Shown piece by piece: positions 11,701 through 21,150 of a stretch of DNA of 64,000 bases. The notes below the pieces were generated by a model. The model did not search any database, was not told the origin of the DNA, and was given only the letters and a program-made list of their open reading frames with translations. Position 1 is the stretch's first letter. Every line of letters begins with the position of its first letter. Source of the stretch: Notospermus geniculatus (lineage: Eukaryota; Nemertea; Pilidiophora; Heteronemertea; Lineidae); NCBI GenBank assembly GCA_002633025.1, contig NMRB01001249.1, forward strand, positions 67,977 through 131,976, read 5' to 3'. The translations under genes and the position numbers were made by a program.

Positions 11701-14700
11701 GCAGAATGTCATGCAGGAGGCTAATTCGGCTCACGTCCCCCTCAGCCATGGATTAGTTGTAATAAAGATAAGTATCTGAACATTGAATAACACTTAAACA
11801 GATAAGCTCCTCCTCGCATGCCCTACTGCCGCCTCATTCCAAGCACGTCTGCTGCGTGTCTGTAAATATTCAAATAATTGGCCATTTGCTTGAATACAGT
11901 CATTATTTTTCTGAGATATGGGATATGTTTTCATTAACCAGGGATCCAGAGGTAAATGATAGGCGTAAAGGGCAATAAAATAATAGCAATATATAAATGG
12001 GATTTTTTTTATCGTTCGTTCGTTACCGCCGACATTCCAGTAGCATTTGTAATGAGGGTATGAGAAGCTCTCGGCACGTTGCAATTCGTCATTGAGTATA
12101 GTTGTCGTTGTTATGCATTTAATAGGGAGGTTTCGCAAGCGCCCGGTTAGGCCCTACGACGACGTTTATCTATTGTGTGGGTATACCCAAACAATAGATA
12201 AACGTCGTCGTATGGCCTAACCGGGCGCGTCCGAAACCTCCCTATTACTTTCCCGTGCTCAGCTCAAAGTGCCTGATACGCCGAGACTCGCCTCTGCCCG
12301 CAATGTGCATAAAGCCACGCAGATGCGGACACAAAGGCTACTTGCAACATAAAGGCAGAAAGTTGCCCGGCGCCATCTACGTAGAACTTCGATAAGCAAG
12401 CCAAAAGTTCCAATATCGCAAGGCCTATAGTGTTCCTTTATGGCGTCAAGGCCACGCAACCTGACTCAATCAGCACTTGCCGTAGATTTAGCAGGTAAAT
12501 CTGACGTTTTTTTCTGACAGCCGAAGTGGTAGTCGGCAACTTAACCTTTCGGCACGGTCTTTTTTTCTGCGATATCCCCCGTGATAAGGTTTTCTCCGGT
12601 ACTCAGAAATGGTATTGTAAATGGGTAAGTCAACAGTTGGCAATTAGTCAAAGTTGTACCGGCTGAAACCGGCAGCTAATGCAATGATTGGATATGTCTC
12701 TTCCGTCGTCCGGAAAATTACAATCATAATCTGATATTTAACCAACAGAAATTATAGTTTGTTGTATTGATTAATTCCCAGACATGCCAAATCACGGGCA
12801 GACGACTATTGGAAACAAAGTCGATTAGCGAATACATATATATTGATAGAAACTGCCGTAACTATTCATGAGAGACGTGTCGTGAAGATGTAATGGCGTC
12901 ATCGTGAATTTTCGTCATCTGATTCAAAGACATCCCCCCCCCCCTCAATTTCACCAGGTCAGTCAGAAAAAAGATTGATATTCTAAGGAGAAGAATCCTT
13001 GTCTATCTTGCCTCATGAACAGAATTATCAAAAGCGCATCCATGGTTGTTATTTCATTCCAAAACTCCGAAAAACCTCCTTGAGCAATACGGCCTTTCTT
13101 GATCCTGTCACCGCAAAGACGATTGGCAAAATCGCACATATTGATTGAATACCGTTTCTGCGTGTAAGTGGCTATCATTTGGGCCATATTCAGCAATCGG
13201 TAAAACGATTTCCGTTACACACAAGCATTAGGGTAATGACTTTTCATTTCTTGGTCGCTTTCAAAATGAAATTTGTTTTGATCAGCATGGGGGAGGGGAG
13301 TGTCTTTTGGCCATGATTTGAGTTGGGATTTGATTCGTTTTTGCGGTACTTCAACCGTGATTAAAGAAGTAATCGTGAATGTCACTCCTGCGTCACATGA
13401 TCGAGTGGTCGTTCGAAAACGACATAGCAAACGGCGGCTGCCATATTGGCGTTTTTTTGCCATTCGTACATGTATGACATGGTGTCACATAAGAAGATGA
13501 ATCTAAGAACTTCTCTTTTGCGGTTATCATCATCGCAGCCCAGCGGACCGATTCAATTTCCACAAAAACATTCATCTAAAATTTCAAATCGATAAACGAA
13601 CCGACTGCAAATTTAATCTGGCCTTTTGAAGAGCGAAAAAGGGATGCTAACTCGCCTGTCAAAACTGGCATCGGTTTTGATGGATACCTATGGGTCCTTT
13701 GTGCCGTTTCGGGAGATGTCACTCAATCTGTCCCAGACACAAAGGGCGCAGTTGGATTCGTTGGCACTCTTGGATTGATCGAATAATCATAGTTCTGACT
13801 AACGGACCAATCTTACGGGATGTGCTTCAGAGGCAGTCTAAGTGATCACATATTTTCCTCTCCTACCAAGTGGAATACAAGGATGATCATCATTTTTCAT
13901 ATTTTACAGCATCCCTCCTAAAGTCCTCAGTGTTCTTAGCGCTCACTTCCACCGCGCTAAGAACCACTGATTAGTTGTACGATAACCGCCATGTCGAAGA
14001 AGATATACTTTCTCGTTCGAGAAGAACTGGCTGGTTTTGTCATAATCAAGATCGAGAAGCTGTTAGTTGATGTAAACAGATACATACGGTACATTACATG
14101 CAGGAAATGTTGCCTTAGACAGCGTTAAACGTAGTCTTGGCATCGCTTTGTCGACATCACTCAAACCTTCCCCACGGGATTGGCTCAGTCACACCAGGCT
14201 CTTCTCTTTAAATGCGAACCCATTATTTCTAAGAGTCCGTTCGAGATTCGACGATGGATAAAGGCGAAGAACAATCCCCACGTGTCGATTCCAATCTCTT
14301 AAACTTTTTCTGAGATTAGCCTTCGATCGTTTTTAGTCAGCGTCAAGATGACAGCCATATTTTCTATTTTCAAAAAGAGAAATCGTTTTCCTGTTGTCTC
14401 GAATGCCTCTGAGCCAATTAATGGAATGATGACGTGAAATGCGCGTTTGGATGTGACATTCTTTGAGTGAATGGTGCTCACGTCTTTCTTTGTCTTGAAG
14501 TGCATTGTGTATCGCTTCACGCCCATTACACTTGAATTTTTGGGTGTACATGTTCCCAGAAACGCAGGCATTCGAAGGAGTCTCTCCGAGAATGTTCTCA
14601 TCTCATGAAATCTCAATTCGTATACCACAGAAATGTAGCGATTACGACGAAATACGATCCGAACCCCTGGGCACCAAGCTTTCAACGTTCTGAACATGGC

Positions 14701-17700
14701 AATATTTTCTAATTTATAACTCCTCAAAATGATCCCATGGGTTTCACTCGCATTTTCCCTTCATTTACAACGGTCCTCCAGGAGTCAAGACCGGGCGTGC
14801 ACCGTTCAAGATTCCTGTAATTTCACTCGTCATTTTTCAAGTGAAAAATTCTGGTAATTACATCACGTATGACTGATATCCTGGCTGCACACCGGGCCAT
14901 TACCTCAGTAATTGAACTGTCAATTTAAGTCACGTCCGTGTCGCAAAGGCGGCAATTTTGGCGTCAGATTTTTCTGCAGATATTGGCAGGTTAAGATTCC
15001 TTGTTGTTGTTGTTTAGACATTGATACGATTCATAAAAATAGTAAACGTGCTCTGAATCGAGGTTACTCCAAGATAAAGTCCAGGGTGACTTTTAATCAC
15101 GTGACGACATTTGACCAATCATCCGGGTCATGTGTGTCCCCCATTTTTCATGATTTTCTGAACATCGTCATTTTTTGTCAGCTCTCATTACATTTGACTA
15201 GATTCCTGTGCACTTTCTCGACTCGCGCCTTCTTACACTTCTATTTTTTGCCGCCATCCTGGCGACATTTTGACACACCAGCAGACAACTGTTTTGACGA
15301 AGCAAGGAACCACAGACGTTCTCAGGCATTAGTTCCGCCTGAAACGTCTTCACAAGATGCAGAAGTGAAATGAAATGAGGCGTTAAGAATTTCAAGCCCT
15401 TCACTCTGAAGTGGAGTATTTCATGTTTAAGTGTTCGAATACTTTACTCGAAATGTAAGACTTATCTCCTCCGGATGAACATAAAAAACTGTTCCTGTAT
15501 TTGAATCGAATTTTTTTCAAGCGCCGTTCACGAAATTCAACGTTATGGTGATTTTCTAAATGAACTTCGAAAGTAACGGTATCCCAAACATGACCAAAGA
15601 CCATTTACGGATGGTGTTTGGTCATATAATTGACTACCTCCGTAGACTTTGTTACATGTAATATCCCATTGCCAACCACACACCCTCTACAATTCAGAGT
15701 AACCGTAAATTCCACTTGCCACAAAGGACTTCAAAAGTTTTCCATTGGTAACCCAACAACATCTACATTTCAGATTAACCATTAAAGCCACTTGCCCCAT
15801 GGATTTACGAAAGTATCCCATGGATAACCAAACCTGTCCTCTCTATCTTGGCAGCTGTAAGTAACATATAAAAACTTGGGTAAGCAATTCCTCAAACGTA
15901 TTGGATGACCAACTCTGGATACCCCACCAGGGTGTCGACTGATAATGTAGACATGCCATCAACTAAACGGCATGATCAGAAGCGAAAAAAATGGGGAATG
16001 TGTTGTTCACCATGATCCTTTTTTAAAGAGAAGTTTTTGAAAGAGGATTTCGAACGTGCTGACTTCCAGCCATCGACTTTATTTTCAGACGCCTACAAAA
16101 GTCACGAAGTCCAGTACGAATGGAAGAAAGGGCCGAAAAACTCTGTGGCGACTGCTCCTGATATGAAGATGGCACAATTCGACCTGGTGGGATGGGAAGG
16201 GGATGAAATTATTGTTCCCCAACCGCATGGTGAGGAAGTTTTTGTATAAAGCGACTGGTGAAAAAAATATAATCAAAGTACCAAAATTCCCATTTCAATC
16301 TGGGCCGAAACGTTTCTTCATTTGTCTCGTTCCTGTTCCAGGTAACTTTTCAGTGGTGATGATGAATTTTGAACTGAAGCGAAATATTGGATACTATCTG
16401 CTGCAAATCTATCTTCCGTGTTACCTGATAGTGGTCATATCTTGGGTTTCATTTTGGATCAACAGGGAAGCAACGCCAGCAAGAGTTACGCTGGGTAAGT
16501 GACAGTTTGATTCATCCTATGCCGACAGCAATCCATCGTAGAACACATGCTGTTGTTTATGAAAGCCCTGGACATGCAGGAGGCTCATTCTATCTTCAAG
16601 TTTGAACTCGAACTTCTTTCTTCAAGCTTGAACTCAAACTCTTCAAGATAGAATTCGACTTAAGCTTGAACCCCAACTTCAATCATCAAGCTTGAACTCG
16701 GACTTCAAGATTACCTCAGTTTCGTATCTTTAAGCTTTAACGTGGACTTCAACCTTCATGCATGAACATTGAAGTCTGGGGTTCAAACTTGAAGGTTGAC
16801 TCCAGGGTTCAAGCTTGAAAACTGAAGTCCAAGTTACTTCAAGCTAGAAGACAGAAGTTCGTGTTTAAGCTTGAGATTAAATTGAATGAGCTTTCTGGGC
16901 TTTCGTAATTGTTTGCTCTTCAGATCAGCGACATCTTGATTCTCTCTTCAGGTATCACAACCATCCTGACCACATCGACAATCAAAATGACAGCCAGTGC
17001 AGGGGTGCCCCAGGTCCCCTACAACACAGCCTTAGACATCTTCCTCCATGTCTGTTTCTTCTTCGTATTCGCCGCCATCATAGAATACGCCGGTGTCAAC
17101 TACTTCACCAAGGCTGGGAGACCGGAACCGATGGTTGAAGATGACGACGTGAGTATCAATACACTGGCTTACCCGTACAAATAACTTACAGGCTTGTCTA
17201 TAAATTAGGCTAAAGCCGTTGGCAGACTGGCGCATACGCGTCGCGTCCTGCAGGCGTTCCGCCAATCAGATTGTTCGGTAGGTGTTTCGGTCCGTGCTAC
17301 CGCCTCCCTGATTGGTTTAATGCTTTCCGACGTGTTGCTTACACGCCAGTTTGTCACCGCCTTAAGAATCCATTCACGCGATTTTCGTGCCGCGCGATGT
17401 CGCATCTTTTGTCCACGGCCAACGCGGCGGAAACAAACAATGCTTTCGAGCGCCTGCCGCTCGAAAATCACGCGATTTTCGAGCGTCTACAGTAAGGCTG
17501 GCTGTCCATTCACGCGAATGGACAGCCAGCCTTACTGTAGATTTGTTTAAAGCATGGCGTGGATGTAGCCCTCCTGATGTCAGCGTCCCTACCAGATCCC
17601 AGAGAAATGTCGTCTTTTCCGCAACTAATACGTCAAACAACACCCAGATACTGTACATTTCACATTTGAGATCAAGCTAGTTTTCCCGTTTTACTACTCA

Positions 17701-19338
17701 TTAACCACAGTTTCGTTTCCTTAATCACGGGCGTTTTGGAAATTTTTTGATTGTTTATTTTAGATGATAATCCGCCCCCGGTGCGGGGTAAGTGTGAAGA
17801 AGATTGAGATTCTATGTTCATTTTTATCAAGAACTCGTGGTTTGAGCTGTCCTAACGTGGCGTTACAACACTCACTTCTTCTTAAGATTTTTTTCTGGTG
17901 GTCTAATTAACTTTTATCACTGAAGTTAAAGCTTCTTCAACGATTCATCATTCCTACTGACATGATGAGGCAGGAGAAATTGCACTTAGGAGAATTTTAA
18001 AAAATGACTTAAACATTATTTAGTTCTAGCAAAATGACATTTATTGTTATTGAGTATGAATCCAAAATAATATGGAGTTAACTTTCCGTGATTTCTTCTT
18101 CATTGATCAATACATGTACATGTATTACTTGATATCACCATTACTTCACCGAAATCGTGTCGGCCAAACTAGGTTATTGAATCGGCTGTATTTTCTGGCA
18201 AAAATAAAATATCACTCAAGCAGAAAAACATAAAGATTTACCACCTCCAACAACCTCCAGATGGTCCCGGCCGGAAATTACACAACGTATCAGTGTACTG
18301 CATCCCGACATTTCGGAATGAATTCCAAAAAAGATCACAATCTTTTTGTAACCTGGATTAAGTACATGTAGTTCACATAATATTTCTGTCAAGTGACGGA
18401 CGCTATTTTTTCGCCCTTGTAAGCGCAGAACACCTTGATATGAAGAGTGCTGCAAAAAAGATCCCATTTCCTGGCAACAGCCAATATTTTCAATCAAATT
18501 AATCTACATCCCTTGGAAACAGGAAATTTTGTTTCCCTGGGGCAGGATTTGCTTCTTCTCTCTTTCCTATTATATTTTCTTCCTCCTATTTTTCCTTCTT
18601 TCCTTTCCATTAGTTTTTATCCTGCTACTTATTCAATGCCTCTCTTTGAACAGTGACTCCTTACGACAGAAAAAGAATATTTGATAGAATATCATTTGAG
18701 ACATGTCATGAGCAGAAAGCATTGGCGCCTCCTATAAGAAATTGATGGAACTAAACATAAATTTGGCCGCCCTGAAACTCGAGCGAACTTTCGATCATAT
18801 TTTTTTCTTTCTGCATAATGTTTTCATGCTCCATTCGCCAAAAGCGTAGCCACACGCCGTCCGTCAGTCGTATTTCTCTGCGACGATGTTTTCACATCGT
18901 GAAGGCAGTGCTTAGCAAAGGTCAGCATGCCGAGAAGCGTGCTACGGATGGAACGTTTCGCTGAAGTATTTCAATGTGTTTACTCGTGCATCGTGTATTT
19001 CTCTTCTTAAGGACACCGACCAGGAGAGTCCTCTCATCAAAAACTGTAAATCCGACATGGAGAGCATCTTGCCTGCTGACCCGAACGGACACACCTTACA
19101 TCTGAAGGGTCTCCGTAACCGAAACCGCCATCACGGCAGAGGGCGTGAAAACTGCTGCTCCATGTTCATGGAATGCCTGAAGGGGAATTCGAAATACAGG
19201 GATCTGAAGTCACTGTCGCGTCAGCTGGATGGAATAAACAGTGTCAGCAAAATAGACATTTACTCCCGCTTTATATTCCCCTTTAGTTTTTTATCGCTGA
19301 GTGCCCTCTATTGGGTCGCCTTCAAGTATTACTTATGA
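2693..19338 (+). CDS. Anion-gated Cys-loop receptor subunit (GABA-A/glycine type), 5' end missing
   Basis: Pentameric neurotransmitter-gated chloride channel subunit of the plasma membrane. Coding exons, all with AG/GT borders and compatible phases: 2693-2760 or 6818-6885 (alternatives), 11132-11358, 15774-15856, 16089-16229, 16342-16494, 16952-17148, 19012-19338. They give 397 residues after the first split codon. Visible marks: the YFRQTW segment, PNKLLRIT, a Cys-loop with 13 residues between the two cysteines, M1 ending in SWVSFW, the PARVTLG-ITT sequence at the M1-M2 border (the Pro-Ala-Arg typical of anion channels), M3, a roughly 94-residue M3-M4 loop with an RNRNRHHGRGR basic patch, and M4 with FIFPFSFLSLSALYW close to the C-terminus. 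Exon sizes of 68, 83 and 153 bp match the classic GABA-A gene structure. The signal peptide and first extracellular exons lie before the window. Features of GABA-A alpha, beta and gamma and of glycine receptors are mixed, so I do not assign a subtype. Confidence 0.93.
3509..3775. mobile_element. TA-flanked MITE with 35-bp perfect TIRs
   Basis: AAGTGTTTTTCACATTGAAC continues through a perfect 35-base inverted repeat with 3739-3773, and both ends abut TA. The TA duplication suggests the Tc1/mariner type. It sits exactly at the point where copy 1 of the tandem duplication stops matching copy 2. Confidence 0.82.
3776..4253. other. Unique spacer between the two tandem copies
   Basis: About 480 bases, with one N at 3777, that have no counterpart in copy 2. 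I see no exon, RNA or repeat in it. Confidence 0.6.
4952..5050. mobile_element. Decayed palindromic MITE, copy in second duplicate
   Basis: Same truncated element as 699-797, inherited by the duplication. The empty site for the 122-bp insertion follows directly at about 5055. Confidence 0.78.
5714..6000. mobile_element. Foldback/MITE, 287 bp, copy 2
   Basis: The tips are exact inverted repeats, CACTGTTAGAAAAAACAG at 5714 and its complement ending at 6000. The arms extend about 70 bases and the interior has no coding capacity. I cannot assign a superfamily. Confidence 0.8.
6818..6885 (+). CDS. Receptor exon, 68 bp, copy B
   Basis: Identical to the exon at 2693-2760, including its splice sites, inside the second tandem copy. 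As 68 is not a multiple of three, and the exon enters with a split codon and leaves at a codon boundary, splicing both copies into one mRNA would break the frame. Only one can be used per transcript. It is the copy nearer the downstream exons. Confidence 0.9.
7627..11131 (+). other. Intron before the 227-bp receptor exon
   Basis: About 3.5 kb of intronic sequence. It opens with an alternating TACATGTACGTG run (7622-7715). I find no further exon, RNA or clear transposon; the short open frames lack splice sites and recognisable protein content. Confidence 0.6.
11132..11358 (+). CDS. Receptor exon, 227 bp (ligand-binding domain)
   Basis: Starts after CATTGCAG and ends before GTAAGC. It reads VYSMDCYFRQTWFDHRL, then a 'W(K)PDTYF' segment, PNKLLRITQEGQILYSM and the first two bases of an Arg codon. 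This corresponds to loops D and A of the extracellular domain of GABA-A receptors. The family exon is about 221-224 bp, so a small insertion is present (FHGDGDFDTL). Confidence 0.92.
11359..15621 (+). other. Intron after the 227-bp receptor exon
   Basis: About 4.3 kb containing the palindromic MITE at 12121-12246. Open frames of up to 142-153 codons (14299-14727 minus, 14912-15373 plus) show no recognisable domain and I treat them as chance. Confidence 0.6.
12121..12246. mobile_element. Palindromic MITE, 126 bp, same family
   Basis: The core (CGCAAGCGCCCGGTTAGGCC through the ACGACGTTTATCTATTGTGT stem and back) is nearly identical to 805-926. The outermost bases differ: AATAGGGAGG/CCTCCCTATT instead of TAGTGAGC/GCTCACTA. 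It lies in the intron after the 227-bp receptor exon. Confidence 0.85.
15622..15773 (+). pseudogene. Two decayed tandem copies of the Cys-loop exon
   Basis: Units beginning at 15622 and 15698 line up without gaps with the functional exon at 15774, at exactly 76-bp spacing (landmark TATCCCAT/TTTTCCAT/TATCCCAT at 15662, 15738 and 15814). The middle unit matches the exon at about two thirds of positions. It has an AG acceptor and no stop in the exon frame, but has lost the second cysteine and the GTAAGT donor. The first unit carries an in-frame TAA. The two decayed units are about 78 percent identical over their last 36 bases. Confidence 0.78.
15774..15856 (+). CDS. Receptor exon, 83 bp (Cys-loop)
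   Basis: Bounded by CATTTCAG and GTAAGT. It completes the Arg codon, then reads LTIKATCPMDLRKYPMDNQT-CPLYLGS and the first base of a Tyr codon. The two cysteines are separated by 13 residues, as in all Cys-loop receptors, and 83 bp is the classic size of this exon. Its phase (1 nt in, 1 nt out) exactly bridges the flanking exons. It is too short for ordinary ORF searches. Confidence 0.93.
16089..16229 (+). CDS. Receptor exon, 141 bp (loop B-C region)
   Basis: After TTTTCAG it reads (Y)AYKSHEVQYEWKKGPKNSV, ending in a split Gly codon before GTGAGG. The YxYxxxEVxYxW pattern after the Cys-loop is shared by GABA-A subunits. The following loop-C region (AQFDLVGWEGDEIIVPQPH) is shorter and more acidic than usual. 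Confidence 0.9.
16342..16494 (+). CDS. Receptor exon, 153 bp (M1)
   Basis: After GTTCCAG it reads GNFSVVMMNFELKRNIGYYL followed by the M1 helix (LLQIYLPCYLIVVISWVSFW), then INREATPARVTL before GTAAGT. The 153-bp size equals the M1 exon of vertebrate GABA-A genes. Pro-Ala-Arg before M2 predicts anion selectivity. Confidence 0.95.
16597..16880. repeat. Degenerate minisatellite of AAGCTTGAACTC-type units
   Basis: A 20-30 base motif centred on CAAGCTTGAA(C/G)TC recurs about ten times in both orientations within the intron between the M1 and M2-M3 exons. The core TTCAAGCTTGAA is itself palindromic, so the array can fold back on itself. Confidence 0.75.
16952..17148 (+). CDS. Receptor exon, 197 bp (M2-M3)
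   Basis: After CTCTTCAG it reads GITTILTTSTIKMTASAG (M2 pore helix and M2-M3 link), PQVPYNTALDIFL, the M3 helix ending FAAIIEYAGVNYFTK, and an acidic end MVEDDD before GTGAGT. VNYFTK after M3 resembles GABA-A alpha subunits. The Ile-Lys after the TTST pore stretch departs from the usual TTxN/TTLS. Confidence 0.95.
17149..19011 (+). other. Intron before the last receptor exon
   Basis: About 1.86 kb. Its GC-rich first third (17205-17545) contains the ACGC-loop hairpins listed separately; the remainder shows no gene or repeat beyond short TACATGTA runs. Confidence 0.6.
17457..17540. repeat. Two adjacent perfect hairpins with identical ACGC loops
   Basis: The first hairpin has 12-base arms (CGCTCGAAAATC / GATTTTCGAGCG) around ACGC. 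The second, 17487-17540, has perfect 25-base arms (17487-17511 and 17516-17540) around the same ACGC loop. A TCCATTCACGCGATTTTCG segment near 17371 joins half of each. Probably part of a foldback transposon of unknown family. Confidence 0.85.
19012..19338 (+). CDS. Receptor terminal exon, 327 bp (M3-M4 loop, M4)
   Basis: After CTTCTTAAG it reads DTDQESPLIKNCKSDMES, a basic patch RNRNRHHGRGR, SKIDIYSR and M4, then stops at TGA 19336-19338 seven residues after the helix. Ser-Arg-x-x-FP...YW is the family M4 signature. The phase (0) matches the previous exon. Confidence 0.93.
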   Translation, partial: DTDQESPLIKNCKSDMESILPADPNGHTLHLKGLRNRNRHHGRGRENCCSMFMECLKGNSKYRDLKSLSRQLDGINSVSKIDIYSRFIFPFSFLSLSALYWVAFKYYL

Positions 19339-20660
19339 CGTAGGAGATTCAGCCATTTATCATTTGTATGTAGGACTTCATTCTTCTCACTCATCACTCC
19401 GGTTTCCTCCTACATCTGTGCGTAGACTTCAACTGTTAACATTCATTGGCATCCAAAGATTTTTCACGGGCACTCAGCAGTCTTGACTTCCTGTAGGAGT
19501 GTTAGGAAACAATTAGTATTCGCTAATTACAAATCTCGAATCCAAAATCTGTAGTAATTCTAGGAAGCACATTCACCCATGACGCCTGATTTTCTTCAGC
19601 AATACACGTTGCTTATTTCACGAAAAGGGGCAATCTTCATCGTTGTGTGTAAGTGCTATCAATCGAAGAACACACGCACAAACATCTAGATAATATGTGG
19701 TTTTTACTTTTGACAAGAATGATTGGATCATGAAAAGACGATCATACGGTACGTGTAATTTTTTGTTACCCGCAGACATGACGTGAGATGAATGCTGAAT
19801 TTGTATTGGCCTTTGAATTTAGATGCCTGATGTACAGTTCATTGGTCACGTGGGTGACTGGAGGAGCGATGTGTTCTCATTGGATAAGATGAATCGCAGG
19901 CTGCCATTCGTTACCTTAGAAGAACGGTCATTCAATGGCTGAATGATTCTCGTAACCCTGTTTCGGCGTTGTCATTGCCCAGTACGATGCTTTGGGACAC
20001 GTTTGAAGTAGGATGTCTCATATAGCTTTTGTTGCCTTCTTTTTCATGTACATGTCGGTTTCTAGCATCGTGTCATTCGCTGTATTCGTAGCCAGAACAC
20101 CTGCAGCCATTTTCTACGAGAAAACTTTTGTATGGGCTTACAGGGTGTTGTTAAAAGCGTTGAGAGTACCGTAGCCATGAGCGTTTCCATGCCTCCTCGA
20201 TTAAATGTACATGTACACAGTGTATGCCGGATCCGGCGTTGACCGAATGATGGGCACATTAAATTTGTCCATGATAGGCCTACAGCACCAGGTTTGAGTG
20301 TAGAATCATGTGAAATGGAATTCACCATGTTCTTAGTCATCGAATGTAAATATAAAGTGTAAATATTGTATATTCTGTAATGCTTTGGGAACAAATTCCA
20401 TAGAATTGTAAATCCAATAAGGTATCTGCCACTGGTTAAGTGATACATGTATGTACATGTACCTTAAAACGATCGACGGAACCTTCACGTAATCAGTAGG
20501 CCTAAACCCGAATTATTTAGGTTGATGCTGCAGTGATAGGCCTAAAACATTTTCTGTTAAGTCGACGATTGCCAACACAAACGCTGCAATCATGAGCAAT
20601 ATCTCAAAACTGTTGAACCTTGTGAGAAGTAGTTCAATCTGTTATCGTTTGACGACGGTG
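19339..20660. other. Intergenic sequence downstream of the receptor gene
   Basis: Probably starts with the receptor 3' UTR. I see no gene; TACATGTACA-type runs occur near 20044, 20205 and 20446. Confidence 0.5.
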
Positions 20661-20664
20661 GGAT

Positions 20665-21095
20665 TGAATAAGTTAATAGAGAGGATGCGAAGCTTTCCGA
20701 CTCCGACTTCAACTCCGAGAGTGAATTGCAGTCCGCTATGGACATCCTTGGTAAAAACGATTTGATAGACGTTTGCAAATCGTAAAATGTCATAACTTTG
20801 TGGAAGAATAATTTTGACTCGTAATCGGAAGTGCGCATAAATCGCAAATATCATGGTCGTCATGGTCGTGTCTCAAAGTCGTAACGACTAGGATTACAAC
20901 TTCAATATTCATTATTTATCCGCACTTCCGATTTATAAGGCGAATTTTTTCTGCCTTCAATTTATGGTGTTTGACGAATTGAAAACTTCTATCGCATCGT
21001 TTTTATCAAGGATGTCCATAGCGGACTGCAATTCATTCTCGTAGTTGAAGTCGGAGTCGGAAAGCTGCGCATCCTCTCTAATAAAATGGTCAAAA
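20665..21095. repeat. Inverted repeat whose arms share an open frame
   Basis: The arm at about 20670-20850 (plus) and the arm at about 21085-20905 (minus) match over 90 bases or more around GACTCCGACTTCAACT and CAGTCCGCTATGGACATCCT. In the same frame each arm reads EDA(K/Q)LSDSDFN, ELQSAMDIL and KND, then stops. This looks like two tail-to-tail copies of the acidic C-terminal end of an unidentified protein, perhaps carried by a transposon. Confidence 0.72.
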
Positions 21096-21150
21096 AATAG
21101 GTCAACAAAAGACGAATGAATAATTGGTCAACAAAAGACGAATGAATAGT
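21084..21150. repeat. Short tandem duplication, about 28 bp x 2
   Basis: GGTCAACAAAAGACGAATGA occurs twice in direct orientation, next to the inverted repeat. Confidence 0.75.

Noticed and set aside
14299-14727. 142-codon minus-strand open frame in a receptor intron
   Set aside because: No recognised motif and no splice or start context; probably chance.
14912-15373. 153-codon plus-strand open frame in the same intron
   Set aside because: Composition (Cys/Phe/His-rich, no helix pattern) looks like translated non-coding DNA.
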